A stretch of 64,000 bases of DNA. It comes from Allobosea vaviloviae (GTDB lineage Bacteria > Pseudomonadota > Alphaproteobacteria > Rhizobiales > Beijerinckiaceae). Of the stretch, positions 1-8,235 are shown one piece after another. Numbering within the stretch: position 1 is the first letter of the stretch; each line of letters begins with the position of its first letter. Location of the stretch: the NCBI RefSeq assembly GCF_001298265.1, contig NZ_LGSZ01000022.1, forward strand, positions 186,001 to 250,000, read 5' to 3'. The position numbers and the translations under genes were made by a program. The notes beneath the pieces are model-generated. The model had not been told where the DNA came from, ran no database searches, and worked only from the letters and a program-made list of their open reading frames with translations.

Positions 1-229
1 CGTAATGATCCATGTCGTGGCCATCGCTGACCTGCGTCGAGCGACCGTGGCCGCGGCGATCATGCGCGACGACGCGATAGCCGTTCAAGACGAAGAACAG
101 CATCTGTGCGTCCCAATCATCCGACGACAGTGGCCATCCGTGATGAAACATGATCGGCTGGGCGTTCTTCGGTCCCCAGTCCTTGTAGAAGATGTCGAGC
201 CCATCCTTGGTCTTCACGAAGCCGGTCAT
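1..229 (-). CDS. Alpha/beta hydrolase, non-heme chloroperoxidase-like (first 76 codons only)
   Basis: The gene runs off the left edge, so only the N-terminus is visible. It contains FYKDWGPKN, then [15 protein letters not shown] (HGW oxyanion-hole region) and [10 protein letters not shown], the signature start of the cofactor-free haloperoxidase/esterase branch of the alpha/beta hydrolases. The nucleophile elbow, acid and histidine lie outside the window. The ATG at 229 is preceded by GGAG at a good distance and gives the family's usual short lead-in ([10 protein letters not shown]). Members are serine hydrolases acting on esters; haloperoxidase activity is usually secondary, so the natural substrate cannot be named. 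Confidence 0.85.
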   Translation of the reverse strand, partial: MTGFVKTKDGLDIFYKDWGPKNAQPIMFHHGWPLSSDDWDAQMLFFVLNGYRVVAHDRRGHGRSTQVSDGHDMDHY

Positions 230-824
230 CCGGGAAACTCCTTGCTGGTCGTGCGCGGGAGGGGGGATGGGCGTGGTCCCGGCCCGGCAAGACGGTGCCG
301 GCCGCGACGGCGCCCATGCCGATTGGCGCGTCGTGCTGCGTTTGCGCGGTCTCGATCATGCCTCACCTCGCATCATCCCGCTACCGAACGTCCAGGCACC
401 CCTGTGGCCATGTCATGCGCTGGAAGGCCGAGCACGGCATACTGGTGATCGATTGCGTGACCGTGACGTTGTGTGGCGCCTTGCGGGCCGCAGGCTGGGC
501 CGCCACTTTTCCCGCAAGCTTCGGCAGGCTCTTCGCCGCCTGAGGGCAGCCTGCAGACGATTCGATCGCCAGCAGCCATGCGGCGCGTTCGATCAGCCTC
601 CGGCGCCCGATGTTGCCGATCGTGGGTGGCGCTGCCTGCGTCGGAAGGCATCGGCGAAGCCTCATCGCCTTTGTCAGTGTCCCGTTCCGTGAAGTGCCTG
701 CTCACAGTTGTGTGAACCGTGACCGGCGCCGATGGCAGCGTTCGATCCCTTGCCCTCGCGAAAACCCATCCTCGCCGAGAAAAGCATGGAGCCGGCGCTC
801 GAGTGAGCGCACGCCTCTCGCCTT
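230..824. other. Gene-poor stretch between the hydrolase and the YcbK-like gene
   Basis: About 595 bases without a gene I can support. Several open frames of 80-270 codons cross it on both strands, but none has a recognisable domain, a good ribosome-binding site or believable composition. The best small candidate is on the minus strand at 381-665 (94 codons), rich in Ala, Pro and Arg, which I do not call. The promoter of the hydrolase is presumably in the part nearest 230-360. Confidence 0.5.
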
Positions 825-1460
825 TCACCAGGGCCGGCGCGGCCCCGTATCCACATGGAGGATGCCGTTCCAGTAGACCTTGTGCCCACCGACCTCGGGC
901 AGGGCGCGCACCCATTCGATGACGCTGCGTGGGCGCACGCCGGGAACGCGAAAATCCATCGCCTCGCAGCGCTTGTGGAAGGAGCCGCGCCGCGCGCGCC
1001 AGGGGGGGCGCCAGGTCGACGTCACCTTCACCGCGCCGTACTTGTCGGAAATCTTCGCCAGGATCAGCTTCAGCCGCTGCGGCAGGCAGGCGGTCGACGT
1101 TCCCGGATCGGTCGATATGCCTGGCCTGTCGGGTTTCTCGTTCGGGTCGAACTCCGGCTCGGCGCCGGCTTTCTGGCCGGGCGTCAATTGCGGCCATTCA
1201 GGCCCTTCATCTTCGTCGGGTTCGGCCGTCACCGGCGAGGTGGCGTCGGAGGACACGTCGCGGGAGGCGTTCTGCGGCTCAGGCGCGGGGGGCGGCACGA
1301 CGATCGCGGGCAATGCCGGGTTGCCCGGCAGTTCGAGGTCGAAGGGCCGCTGCGGGGGAAGCGGGGAGCGGATCATCTGCCCGTCCTGCGCCCAGGCGAC
1401 GGCAGGATTCAGGGCGCCGGCGAGCGCCAGCCCCAATGCGACGTGGAGGCACGGCTTCAC
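825..1460 (-). CDS. Secreted YcbK/peptidase M15-like (DUF882-type) protein
   Basis: A protein of 211 residues. A GTG start at 1460 opens a Sec signal peptide (VALGLALAGALNPAVAWAQ). A Pro/Glu/Asp-rich linker (about residues 30-110) follows, then a C-terminal M15-like domain with SFHKRCEAMDFRVPG and ILHVDTGPRRPW. The two His and the Asp in these motifs match the zinc-ligand pattern of the YcbK/D-Ala-D-Ala carboxypeptidase fold. The likely place of action is the periplasm, on or near peptidoglycan; activity is inferred, not shown. It lies five bases downstream of the HdeA-like gene and is probably co-transcribed with it. The start is chosen because the signal peptide begins there; the RBS is weak. 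Confidence 0.7.
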   Translation of the reverse strand: MKPCLHVALGLALAGALNPAVAWAQDGQMIRSPLPPQRPFDLELPGNPALPAIVVPPPAPEPQNASRDVSSDATSPVTAEPDEDEGPEWPQLTPGQKAGAEPEFDPNEKPDRPGISTDPGTSTACLPQRLKLILAKISDKYGAVKVTSTWRPPWRARRGSFHKRCEAMDFRVPGVRPRSVIEWVRALPEVGGHKVYWNGILHVDTGPRRPW

Positions 1461-1465
1461 GGCAT

Positions 1466-1804
1466 TCAGGGAGCAGTGGGCGGCATGAAGATGTCCCGCG
1501 CTTCGGGGCCGACAAGGGGCAGTTGCGGGGATTTGGTGCAAAGCGCGGTGAGCCCCGCGGGAGCGGCGGTGATCTTCTCGAGGTCGAGCACCGGACGGGT
1601 TGCGCTGCCGGCGAAGTAGCCAGCCAGCCACAGCGAGAGCTGGCTCTGGTCGCCCTCGGTCATCGCGATGAAATCGGCGCACCGCGCGCGAGTCAGATCG
1701 ATGCCCTCGGCGCGGACGCTGGACGGGGCGAACGCCGTCATGACGATGAGGCTTGCTGCCGTGAGAGCGGGGACTGTCGGGAAAATCGTGGAACGCGTGC
1801 GCAT
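1466..1804 (-). CDS. HdeA/HdeB-family small periplasmic protein
   Basis: A protein of 112 residues with an N-terminal signal peptide ([18 protein letters not shown], cleavage probably after SVRA). The mature part is small, with two cysteines (in ARCADFIAM and ALCTKSPQ) spaced as in HdeA, where they form a disulfide, and a central [15 protein letters not shown] segment typical of rhizobial HdeA-like proteins. HdeA is an acid-activated periplasmic chaperone in enterics; the role in alphaproteobacteria is not established. The ATG at 1804 has AAGGGCGG upstream. The gene is divergent from nuoA and leads a two-gene unit with the YcbK-like gene. Confidence 0.72.
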   Translation of the reverse strand: MRTRSTIFPTVPALTAASLIVMTAFAPSSVRAEGIDLTRARCADFIAMTEGDQSQLSLWLAGYFAGSATRPVLDLEKITAAPAGLTALCTKSPQLPLVGPEARDIFMPPTAP

Positions 1805-2012
1805 TGAGCCGCCCTTCTCGAATGCGACATGCGCCGCGCGGAAACCGATTCGCCGCAAGTGTGTCGCGTCATGGCCGCCTTCGCCAGTCGGAAGCCGGCG
1901 AGAAGCGGCAAAAATCCGGCACAGTCGGACGCCGATCCGGTGACGAGCGCCGAACTCCGCCGCGCCTGCGTCAATTTCAACCCGGCTGCGCGATGCTGCG
2001 GCGCGGCAGAGT

Positions 2013-2040
2013 CTTGCTTCATTCTAATGCAAGGGCTAAT
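2013..2040 (+). promoter_or_regulatory. Candidate promoter of the nuo operon
   Basis: Between the divergent hdeA-like and nuoA genes (1805-2088) is an AT-richer patch with CTTGCT at 2013 and GCTAAT at 2035, spaced 16 bases: a weak match to the alphaproteobacterial sigma-70 consensus. The same patch holds a short dyad (CTTGC at 2013, GCAAG at 2029) that might bind a regulator. Both are inferences from pattern only. Confidence 0.35.
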
Positions 2041-2088
2041 CGACAGAAACCGGCGCGCCGTCATCGGCCGTTTGAAGCGGGATCGTCC

Positions 2089-2469
2089 ATGCAAGCTCTC
2101 CCAGTGCCATCGCTGCTGAACGACTATCTGCCTCTGGTCATCTTCATCGGCGTTGCCGCGATCATCGGTCTGGCCTTGCTGATCGCGCCTTTCGCGATCG
2201 CCTATTCCAAGCCCGATCCCGAGAAGCTCTCGGCCTATGAATGCGGCTTCAACGCCTTCGACGATGCCCGCATGAAGTTCGACGTCCGCTTCTATCTCGT
2301 CGCCATCCTGTTCATCATCTTCGATCTCGAGGTCGCCTTCTTGTTTCCCTGGGCGGTCGCGTTCGGCGGGCTCGGCTGGTATGGTTTCGTCTCGATGATG
2401 ATCTTCCTCGGCGTGCTGACGGTCGGCTTCGTCTATGAGTGGCGCAAGGGCGCGCTGGAGTGGGACTGA
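2089..2469 (+). CDS. nuoA: NADH-quinone oxidoreductase subunit A
   Basis: A 126-residue inner-membrane subunit of complex I with three transmembrane helices. The conserved [20 protein letters not shown] loop, which in this family faces the quinone site together with NuoD and NuoH, sits between helices 1 and 2 and is followed by [16 protein letters not shown]. The longer open frame upstream is discarded: the ATG at 2089 gives the usual N-terminus. It is the first gene of the operon; nuoB follows after a 66-base gap. Confidence 0.97.
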   Translation: MQALPVPSLLNDYLPLVIFIGVAAIIGLALLIAPFAIAYSKPDPEKLSAYECGFNAFDDARMKFDVRFYLVAILFIIFDLEVAFLFPWAVAFGGLGWYGFVSMMIFLGVLTVGFVYEWRKGALEWD

Positions 2470-2535
2470 TCGTCCCATCGTCGGCACAGACTTCGCGACT
2501 TATCTGACGGTTACGGGTTCACAAGGGTTCGTTTC

Positions 2536-3120
2536 ATGGCAACAACAGCGATCGACCGCGGCGATCCGCTCGTCGCGCCCGCGCCGAAGGGCGTGCTCGG
2601 GCCCGATGGCCTGCCGGTGGGCCAGCGCGATCCCTTCTTCACCTCGATCAACAGCGAACTGGCCGACAAGGGCTTCCTCGTTACCGCCACCGACGACCTG
2701 ATCAACTGGTCGCGCACCGGCTCGCTGATGTGGATGACCTTCGGGCTCGCCTGCTGCGCCGTCGAGATGATGCAGCTCTCGATGCCGCGCTACGATGTCG
2801 AGCGCTTCGGTTTCGCGCCGCGCGCGTCACCGCGCCAGTCGGACGTGATGATCGTTGCGGGCACGCTGACCAACAAGATGGCCCCAGCTCTCCGCAAGGT
2901 CTACGACCAGATGCCGGAGCCGCGCTACGTCATCTCGATGGGCTCCTGCGCCAATGGCGGCGGCTATTACCACTACAGCTACAGCGTCGTGCGCGGCTGC
3001 GACCGCATCGTGCCGATCGACATCTACGTGCCGGGCTGCCCGCCGACGGCGGAAGCTCTGCTCTATGGCGTGCTGCTGCTGCAGAAGAAGATCCGCCGCA
3101 CCGGCACGATCGAGAGGTGA
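2536..3120 (+). CDS. nuoB: NADH-quinone oxidoreductase subunit B
   Basis: A 194-residue peripheral subunit that carries the terminal iron-sulfur cluster N2, which hands electrons to quinone. The four ligands are visible: the tandem Cys73-Cys74 in [12 protein letters not shown], Cys138 in MGSCANGGG and Cys168 in [11 protein letters not shown]. The first 30 residues are a variable leader rich in Pro and Gly. Three bases separate its stop from the next small gene, so the two are almost certainly co-translated. Confidence 0.97.
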   Translation: MATTAIDRGDPLVAPAPKGVLGPDGLPVGQRDPFFTSINSELADKGFLVTATDDLINWSRTGSLMWMTFGLACCAVEMMQLSMPRYDVERFGFAPRASPRQSDVMIVAGTLTNKMAPALRKVYDQMPEPRYVISMGSCANGGGYYHYSYSVVRGCDRIVPIDIYVPGCPPTAEALLYGVLLLQKKIRRTGTIER

Positions 3121-3123
3121 GGC

Positions 3124-3375
3124 ATGGCTGAGCCGACGGACATGATCGTTCCGATGCTTCGTGAGATGCGCGCCGATATCGTTGCTCGCCTCGACCAGCA
3201 TTCGACCCGCTTCGACCTCGTGGACAAGCGTCTGTCGAAGATTGAGGGGCATATCGAGTCCTTCCGGCACGCCCTGACTGCGGACACGCTGATGAGCAAA
3301 CTCGTGACCGGTGAGTTCGAGGAGCGCATCGAAGCGCTCGAAGCCAAGGTCCGCGAATTGGAGTCGCACAAGTGA
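3124..3375 (+). CDS. Small predicted coiled-coil protein inside the nuo operon
   Basis: Eighty-three residues, not a Nuo subunit. About residues 18-80 read as amphipathic helix ([20 protein letters not shown] and [18 protein letters not shown]) with heptad-like hydrophobics and many charged residues; there is no signal peptide, membrane segment or cysteine. A purine-rich RBS (GAGAGGTGAGGC) precedes the ATG. Its TGA overlaps the GTG of nuoC (GTGA), pointing to translational coupling. Function unknown. Placement between nuoB and nuoC suggests an assembly or accessory role for the peripheral arm, which is inference only. Confidence 0.85.
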   Translation: MAEPTDMIVPMLREMRADIVARLDQHSTRFDLVDKRLSKIEGHIESFRHALTADTLMSKLVTGEFEERIEALEAKVRELESHK

Positions 3376-3977
3376 GCGAAGCGCTCGTAGCACTCGGCGA
3401 AGAGATCAAGGCGGCGCTGCCCGGCGCCGTGACGGATGCCGTCGTCACCTTCGGCGAGTTGACGGTTCACGCGCAGGCGGCGTCGATCCTGGAGGTCATG
3501 GCGACGCTCTACAGCGATCCGCGCTTTCGCTTCGTCAATTTCACCGACATCGCGGGCGCCGACTATCCCGGCCGCGAGAAGCGTTTCGACGTCGTCTATC
3601 ACCTGCTGGCGCCCTATTCGAACCGCCGCATCCGCGTGAAGGTCCAGACCGACGAGGCGACACCCGTGCCCTCGATCATCGAGGTCTTTCCGGCGGCGAA
3701 CTGGTACGAGCGCGAGGCCTATGACTTCTACGGCATCCTGTTCTCGGGCCATCCGGATCTCCGCCGCATCCTCACCGATTACGGTTTCGAGGGGCATCCG
3801 CTGCGAAAGGACTTCCCGCTCACCGGCTATGTCGAGGTCCGCTACGACGACGAGCAGAAGCGCGTCGTCTATGAGCCGGTGAAGCTGAATCAGGAATTCA
3901 GGAATTTCGACTTTCTCTCGCCCTGGGAAGGTACGGACTATGTCCTGCCGGGCGACGAAAAAGCGAAGACGGCCTGA
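3372..3977 (+). CDS. nuoC: NADH-quinone oxidoreductase subunit C
   Basis: A 201-residue 30-kDa subunit of the connecting module of complex I; it has no cofactor and packs on NuoD. The family signature is clear: [20 protein letters not shown] followed by [20 protein letters not shown] (about residues 115-155). Translation starts at a GTG that overlaps the stop of the preceding coiled-coil gene. It is a separate gene here, not fused to nuoD as in Escherichia coli. The spacing of 12 bases to nuoD fits one operon. Confidence 0.96.
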   Translation: MSEALVALGEEIKAALPGAVTDAVVTFGELTVHAQAASILEVMATLYSDPRFRFVNFTDIAGADYPGREKRFDVVYHLLAPYSNRRIRVKVQTDEATPVPSIIEVFPAANWYEREAYDFYGILFSGHPDLRRILTDYGFEGHPLRKDFPLTGYVEVRYDDEQKRVVYEPVKLNQEFRNFDFLSPWEGTDYVLPGDEKAKTA

Positions 3978-3989
3978 TCGGAGCCGGAC

Positions 3990-5180
3990 ATGTCAGAACA
4001 CAACATCCGGAACTTCTCGATCAATTTCGGCCCGCAGCACCCGGCCGCCCATGGCGTGCTGCGCCTCGTGCTGGAGCTCGACGGTGAGATCGTCGAGCGC
4101 GTCGACCCCCATATCGGCCTGCTGCATCGCGGCACCGAGAAGCTGATCGAGGCCAAGACCTATCTTCAGGCGCTGCCCTATTTCGACCGGCTCGACTATG
4201 TCGCGCCGATGAACCAGGAGCATGCCTATTCGCTCGCGGTCGAGAAGCTGATGGGCGTCACGGTTCCGCGTCGCGGCCAGCTCATCCGCGTGCTCTATTC
4301 CGAGATCGGCCGCATTCTCTCGCATATCCTCAACGTCACCACGCAGGCGATGGACGTCGGCGCGCTGACGCCCCCGCTCTGGGGCTTCGAGGAGCGCGAG
4401 AAGCTGATGATCTTCTATGAGCGGGCCTGCGGGGCGCGCATGCATGCGGCCTATGTCCGGCCCGGCGGCGTGCATCAGGACCTGCCGACCGGCCTCATCC
4501 ACGACATCGCCGAATGGTGCGACCCCTTCCTCCAGGTCTGCGACGATCTCGAGGGCCTGCTGACCGACAACCGCATTTTCAAGCAGCGCAATGTCGATAT
4601 CGGCGTCGTCGATCTCGAAACCTGCTGGAAATGGGGTTTCTCGGGCGTGATGGTGCGCGGGTCCGGCGCCGCCTGGGACCTGCGCAAGTCGCAGCCCTAT
4701 GAGTGCTACGAGGAGATGGAATTCGACATCCCCGTCGGCAAGAACGGCGACTGCTACGACCGCTATCACATCCGCATGGAAGAGATGCGCCAGTCCGTGC
4801 GCATCATGAAGCAGTGCTGCGAGAAGCTTTTGGCCCCCGAAGGCGGCGGGCCGATCTCTTCGCTCGACGGCAAGATGGTGCCGCCCAAGCGCGGCGAGAT
4901 GAAGCGCTCGATGGAAGCGCTGATCCACCATTTCAAGCTCTACACCGAGGGCTACAAGGTGCCCGAGGGCGAGGTCTACGCGGCGGTCGAGGCGCCCAAG
5001 GGCGAATTCGGCGTCTATCTCGTCTCCGACGGCACCAACAAGCCCTATCGCTGCAAGATCAAGGCACCGGGCTTCGCCCATCTCCAGGCCATGGATTTCA
5101 TGTGCCGCAAGCACATGCTGGCGGACGTCTCCGCGATCCTGGGCTCGCTGGACATCGTGTTCGGGGAGGTCGATCGGTGA
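3990..5180 (+). CDS. nuoD: NADH-quinone oxidoreductase subunit D
   Basis: A 396-residue 49-kDa subunit, related to the large subunit of NiFe hydrogenases but lacking the metal-binding cysteine pairs. [20 protein letters not shown] near the N-terminus is the quinone-pocket hallmark, and the C-terminus DIVFGEVDR is the normal complex I ending. With NuoB it forms the ubiquinone-reduction site. The ATG at 3990 follows GGAGCCGGAC. The TGA overlaps the GTG of a cysteine-rich small gene. Confidence 0.97.
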   Translation: MSEHNIRNFSINFGPQHPAAHGVLRLVLELDGEIVERVDPHIGLLHRGTEKLIEAKTYLQALPYFDRLDYVAPMNQEHAYSLAVEKLMGVTVPRRGQLIRVLYSEIGRILSHILNVTTQAMDVGALTPPLWGFEEREKLMIFYERACGARMHAAYVRPGGVHQDLPTGLIHDIAEWCDPFLQVCDDLEGLLTDNRIFKQRNVDIGVVDLETCWKWGFSGVMVRGSGAAWDLRKSQPYECYEEMEFDIPVGKNGDCYDRYHIRMEEMRQSVRIMKQCCEKLLAPEGGGPISSLDGKMVPPKRGEMKRSMEALIHHFKLYTEGYKVPEGEVYAAVEAPKGEFGVYLVSDGTNKPYRCKIKAPGFAHLQAMDFMCRKHMLADVSAILGSLDIVFGEVDR

Positions 5181-5461
5181 GCTCCCATCTCGTGCGTTGC
5201 GCGACCCACGGCTCGGATACCGCTGCCTTCGTCTGCTCGCATCTCGTCGAGACGCTGAGGGACGGGGAGGCTCGCGGCGTTTTCTGGTCGCGCGATCACG
5301 ATGGCTGCATCAATGCGTATTGCTCGCGCTGTGCGGACGCCATCGACGATAACGGTGGCGAACTGACCAGCGACATCGAAACAAAGTTCGATATCCAGCT
5401 CATCTGCGAAGCTTGTTTTACGAAGATCGCTCATTCGAACGGTCTTCGGGAGTTCAACTGA
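5177..5461 (+). CDS. Small Cys/His-rich protein inside the nuo operon
   Basis: Ninety-four residues starting at a GTG that overlaps the nuoD stop; its own TGA overlaps the nuoE ATG. Seven cysteines and several histidines form pairs: Cys8-x2-His11, Cys20-x-His22, Cys49-x2-Cys52 and Cys77-x2-Cys80, with Cys44 extra. This suggests one or two structural zinc sites, or conceivably an iron-sulfur site. There is no signal peptide or membrane segment. I recall small uncharacterised bacterial proteins with a similar C-x2-HG...FVC-x-HL start, but no function can be assigned. It is tightly coupled to genes for the iron-sulfur subunits, so a role in maturing or stabilising complex I is possible but unproven. 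Confidence 0.85.
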   Translation: MSSHLVRCATHGSDTAAFVCSHLVETLRDGEARGVFWSRDHDGCINAYCSRCADAIDDNGGELTSDIETKFDIQLICEACFTKIAHSNGLREFN

Positions 5462-6390
5462 TGTCCGTCCGTCGTCTCGCCCCCGATCACGTCCAGCCCG
5501 CCTCCTTCGCCTTCGATCCGGCGAACGAGAACTGGGCAGACCAGCAGATCGCCAAATATCCGGAAGGCCGCCAGGCCTCGGCCGTGATCCCGCTTTTGTG
5601 GAAGGCGCAGGAGCAGCATGAAGGCTGGGTGCCGCGCGCTGCGATCGAGGCCGTCGCGCGCAAGCTCGGCATGGCGCCGATGCGCGTCATGGAGATCGCG
5701 ACCTTCTACACGATGTTCAACCTCCAGCCGGTGGGCGAGCACTTCATCCAGCTCTGCGGAACGACGCCCTGCGCGCTGCGCGGCGCCGAGGCGATCAAAA
5801 AGGTCTGCGAGGACGTCATCGGCCCGCAATCGACGGTGAGCGCCGACGGCAAGCTCTCCTGGCTCGAGGTCGAGTGCCTCGGCGCCTGCTGCAACGCCCC
5901 GATGGTGCAGATCAATTTCGACTATTACGAGGATCTGACGCCCGAGAATTTCACGGCGCTCCTCGACGACCTGCGCCATGGCCGCCCGGTCAAGACCGGC
6001 TCGCAGATCGGCCGCTCCGGCTCCGAGCCGGTCGGTGGCGGCGAGACCCTGAAGGACCCCGCGCTCTATGACGGCACGGTGATCGGCGCCGGCGATTGGC
6101 AGGCGCGTGTCACCGAGCAGCGCAAGGCAGCGGCCGAAGCGGCTGCCGCCAAGGCTGCTGCCGAGGCCGAGGCCAAGAAGGCGGAAGCGGTCAAGGCCGA
6201 GGCGACGCCGGCCACGCCATCCAAGCCCGCCACCGAGACGGCGTCGCCGGGGCGGCCTCAGCCATCCTCGCCGGGACAGCCCACCAGCGCGGCCAACGAT
6301 ACGCCGGCCAGCCAGGGAAAAGTCGACGACAAATCCGCCGGTGAAGCCGCCAAGTCGGCGGACGCCGCCGCTCCCAAGCCGGTGAAGTGA
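5461..6390 (+). CDS. nuoE: NADH-quinone oxidoreductase subunit E with long Ala/Lys/Pro tail
   Basis: A 309-residue 24-kDa subunit of the NADH-input module, carrying 2Fe-2S cluster N1a. The ligands are Cys99 and Cys104 ([12 protein letters not shown]) and Cys139 and Cys143 ([10 protein letters not shown]). The catalytic fold ends near residue 185. The rest is a low-complexity extension: an Ala/Glu/Lys-rich helix-like stretch (about 220-255) and then a Pro/Ser/Thr/Ala-rich end. Bacterial NuoE is often only 160-240 residues, so the tail is notable. The ATG overlaps the stop of the Cys/His-rich gene; nuoF follows after 10 bases. Confidence 0.96.
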   Translation: MSVRRLAPDHVQPASFAFDPANENWADQQIAKYPEGRQASAVIPLLWKAQEQHEGWVPRAAIEAVARKLGMAPMRVMEIATFYTMFNLQPVGEHFIQLCGTTPCALRGAEAIKKVCEDVIGPQSTVSADGKLSWLEVECLGACCNAPMVQINFDYYEDLTPENFTALLDDLRHGRPVKTGSQIGRSGSEPVGGGETLKDPALYDGTVIGAGDWQARVTEQRKAAAEAAAAKAAAEAEAKKAEAVKAEATPATPSKPATETASPGRPQPSSPGQPTSAANDTPASQGKVDDKSAGEAAKSADAAAPKPVK

Positions 6391-6400
6391 GATAACGGCC

Positions 6401-7705
6401 ATGCTTGCTGATCGCGACCGGATTTTCACCAACCTCTACGGGCTTCACGACCTGTCGCTGAAGGGCGCCATGGCGCGCGGCGCCTGGGACGGCACCAAAT
6501 TCCTGCTCGAGCAGGGCCAGGACTGGATCATCGACGAGATGAAGAAGTCCGGCCTGCGCGGACGCGGCGGCGCCGGCTTCCCGACCGGCTTGAAATGGTC
6601 GTTCATGCCCAAGAAGAGCGACGGGCGGCCCAGCTACCTCGTCGTCAACGCCGACGAGTCGGAGCCCGGCACCTGCAAGGATCGCGAGATCATGCGCAAC
6701 GACCCGCATACGCTGGTCGAGGGCTGCCTGATCGCCTCCTTCGCGATGAACGCCAACGCCGCCTACATCTACATTCGCGGCGAGTACATCCGCGAGCGCG
6801 AGGCGCTGCAGCGCGCCGTCGACGAGGCTTATGAGGCCCGGCTGATCGGCAAGGACAACATCCACGGCTATCCCTTCGACCTCTACGTCCATCACGGCGC
6901 CGGCGCCTATATCTGCGGCGAGGAGACGGCCCTGCTCGAAAGCCTCGAGGGCAAGAAGGGCATGCCCCGGATGAAGCCGCCATTCCCCGCGAATGTCGGC
7001 CTCTATGGCTGCCCGACCACCGTCAACAACGTCGAGTCGATCGCGGTGGCGCCGACCATCCTGCGTCGCGGCGCGGCCTGGTTCTCGTCGCTCGGCAACC
7101 CCAACAATGTCGGCACCAAGCTGTTCTGCGTCTCCGGCCATGTGAACAAGCCGTGCAATGTCGAAGAGGTCATGGGCATCCCCTTCCGCGAGCTGATCGA
7201 GCGGCATTGCGGCGGCGTGCGCGGCGGCTGGGACAACCTGATGGCCGTCATCCCCGGCGGCTCCTCGGTCAGGATGGTGCCGGCCGAGCAGATCATCGAC
7301 ACGCCGATGGATTTCGATTCGCTCTCGAAGCTGCGCTCGGGCCTCGGCACGGCGGCAGTGATCGTCATGGACAAGTCGACCGACATCGTCCGCGCGATCG
7401 CCCGCATCAGCTATTTCTACAAGCATGAGAGCTGCGGCCAGTGCACGCCCTGCCGCGAGGGCACGGGCTGGATGTGGCGCGTGCTCAACCGCATGGCCGA
7501 GGGCAGGGCGCAGAAGCGCGAGATCGACATGCTGCTCGACGTCACCAAGCAGATCGAGGGCCACACCATCTGTGCGCTCGGCGACGCCGCGGCATGGCCG
7601 ATCCAGGGCCTGATCGCGCATTTCCGTCACGAGATCGAGAAGCGCATCGACGACTATGCCGCCAACCCGCATAGCGAGCCTGTGCGCTTGATGGCGGCGG
7701 AGTGA
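6401..7705 (+). CDS. nuoF: NADH-quinone oxidoreductase subunit F (NADH- and FMN-binding)
   Basis: A 434-residue 51-kDa subunit, the entry point for electrons: it oxidises NADH through FMN and passes electrons to 4Fe-4S cluster N3. The flavin/nucleotide glycine-rich motif [13 protein letters not shown] is at residues 54-66, and [17 protein letters not shown], typical of the family, lies near 168-184. Cluster N3 ligands are Cys345, Cys348 and Cys351 in [13 protein letters not shown] and Cys391 in TICALGDA. It works with NuoE and NuoG in the N module at the tip of the peripheral arm. Confidence 0.97.
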   Translation: MLADRDRIFTNLYGLHDLSLKGAMARGAWDGTKFLLEQGQDWIIDEMKKSGLRGRGGAGFPTGLKWSFMPKKSDGRPSYLVVNADESEPGTCKDREIMRNDPHTLVEGCLIASFAMNANAAYIYIRGEYIREREALQRAVDEAYEARLIGKDNIHGYPFDLYVHHGAGAYICGEETALLESLEGKKGMPRMKPPFPANVGLYGCPTTVNNVESIAVAPTILRRGAAWFSSLGNPNNVGTKLFCVSGHVNKPCNVEEVMGIPFRELIERHCGGVRGGWDNLMAVIPGGSSVRMVPAEQIIDTPMDFDSLSKLRSGLGTAAVIVMDKSTDIVRAIARISYFYKHESCGQCTPCREGTGWMWRVLNRMAEGRAQKREIDMLLDVTKQIEGHTICALGDAAAWPIQGLIAHFRHEIEKRIDDYAANPHSEPVRLMAAE

Positions 7706-7710
7706 GATCG

Positions 7711-8235
7711 ATGGCAAATGCCATGATTGTCATCAGGCCGTATCTGCACGAAGGCATTTGGGTGTTCGACGATGCGTCGGTCGGCCTGGAGCAGGAGCCT
7801 TTCGTGTCGGGCGTGCCCGAGATGATCGAGGCATTCGTGAAGGATATTCCGAACGCGGCCGATGGCTTCGAGCTGACCTTTTCGGCGCAGCCCTTTCCAG
7901 ACTTCCAAGTGAAGCTGATCTGGCTGCGCCGTGAGTACGATGGCAACTGGTATGGGTGGCCGGAGACGCGCCAGCAGGGTTGGCTCTGCCCGGCCCTGTT
8001 CCGCTATTTCGACAAGCCACCGGCGGAAATCTATTGTCGCGCGAGCGCGTTGAAGGCCGATCGGGCTTCTGACGATGTCGGAGAGGTTTCGCTTGTCGGC
8101 ATCGATGCAAAGCTGGACCTCATCCTCCGGCAGATCGCAGTCTTGAGCGAGCGCGTCTCTTTGCTCGAGGCCGGTTCGCGAGCGCAATATGAAGACGAAG
8201 CCAAGCGCGTCGAGCGCCTGGAGAGGCAACAATGA
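7711..8235 (+). CDS. DUF6717-like protein with helical tail, inside the nuo operon
   Basis: A protein of 174 residues. The first 110 or so resemble what I recall as the DUF6717 family: [42 protein letters not shown] and [11 protein letters not shown] are its conserved pieces. The C-terminal 50 residues ([20 protein letters not shown] onwards) look like coiled coil. Function unknown. I choose the ATG at 7711, which has GGAGTGAG upstream; a GTG at 7702 overlapping the nuoF stop is the alternative. Its TGA overlaps the nuoG ATG, so it is translated as part of the operon. It is the largest of four non-Nuo genes here. Confidence 0.85.
   Translation: MANAMIVIRPYLHEGIWVFDDASVGLEQEPFVSGVPEMIEAFVKDIPNAADGFELTFSAQPFPDFQVKLIWLRREYDGNWYGWPETRQQGWLCPALFRYFDKPPAEIYCRASALKADRASDDVGEVSLVGIDAKLDLILRQIAVLSERVSLLEAGSRAQYEDEAKRVERLERQQ

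Noticed and set aside
381-665. 94-codon minus-strand frame near the left end
   Set aside because: No RBS, no domain and low-information composition; overlapping frames look equally open.
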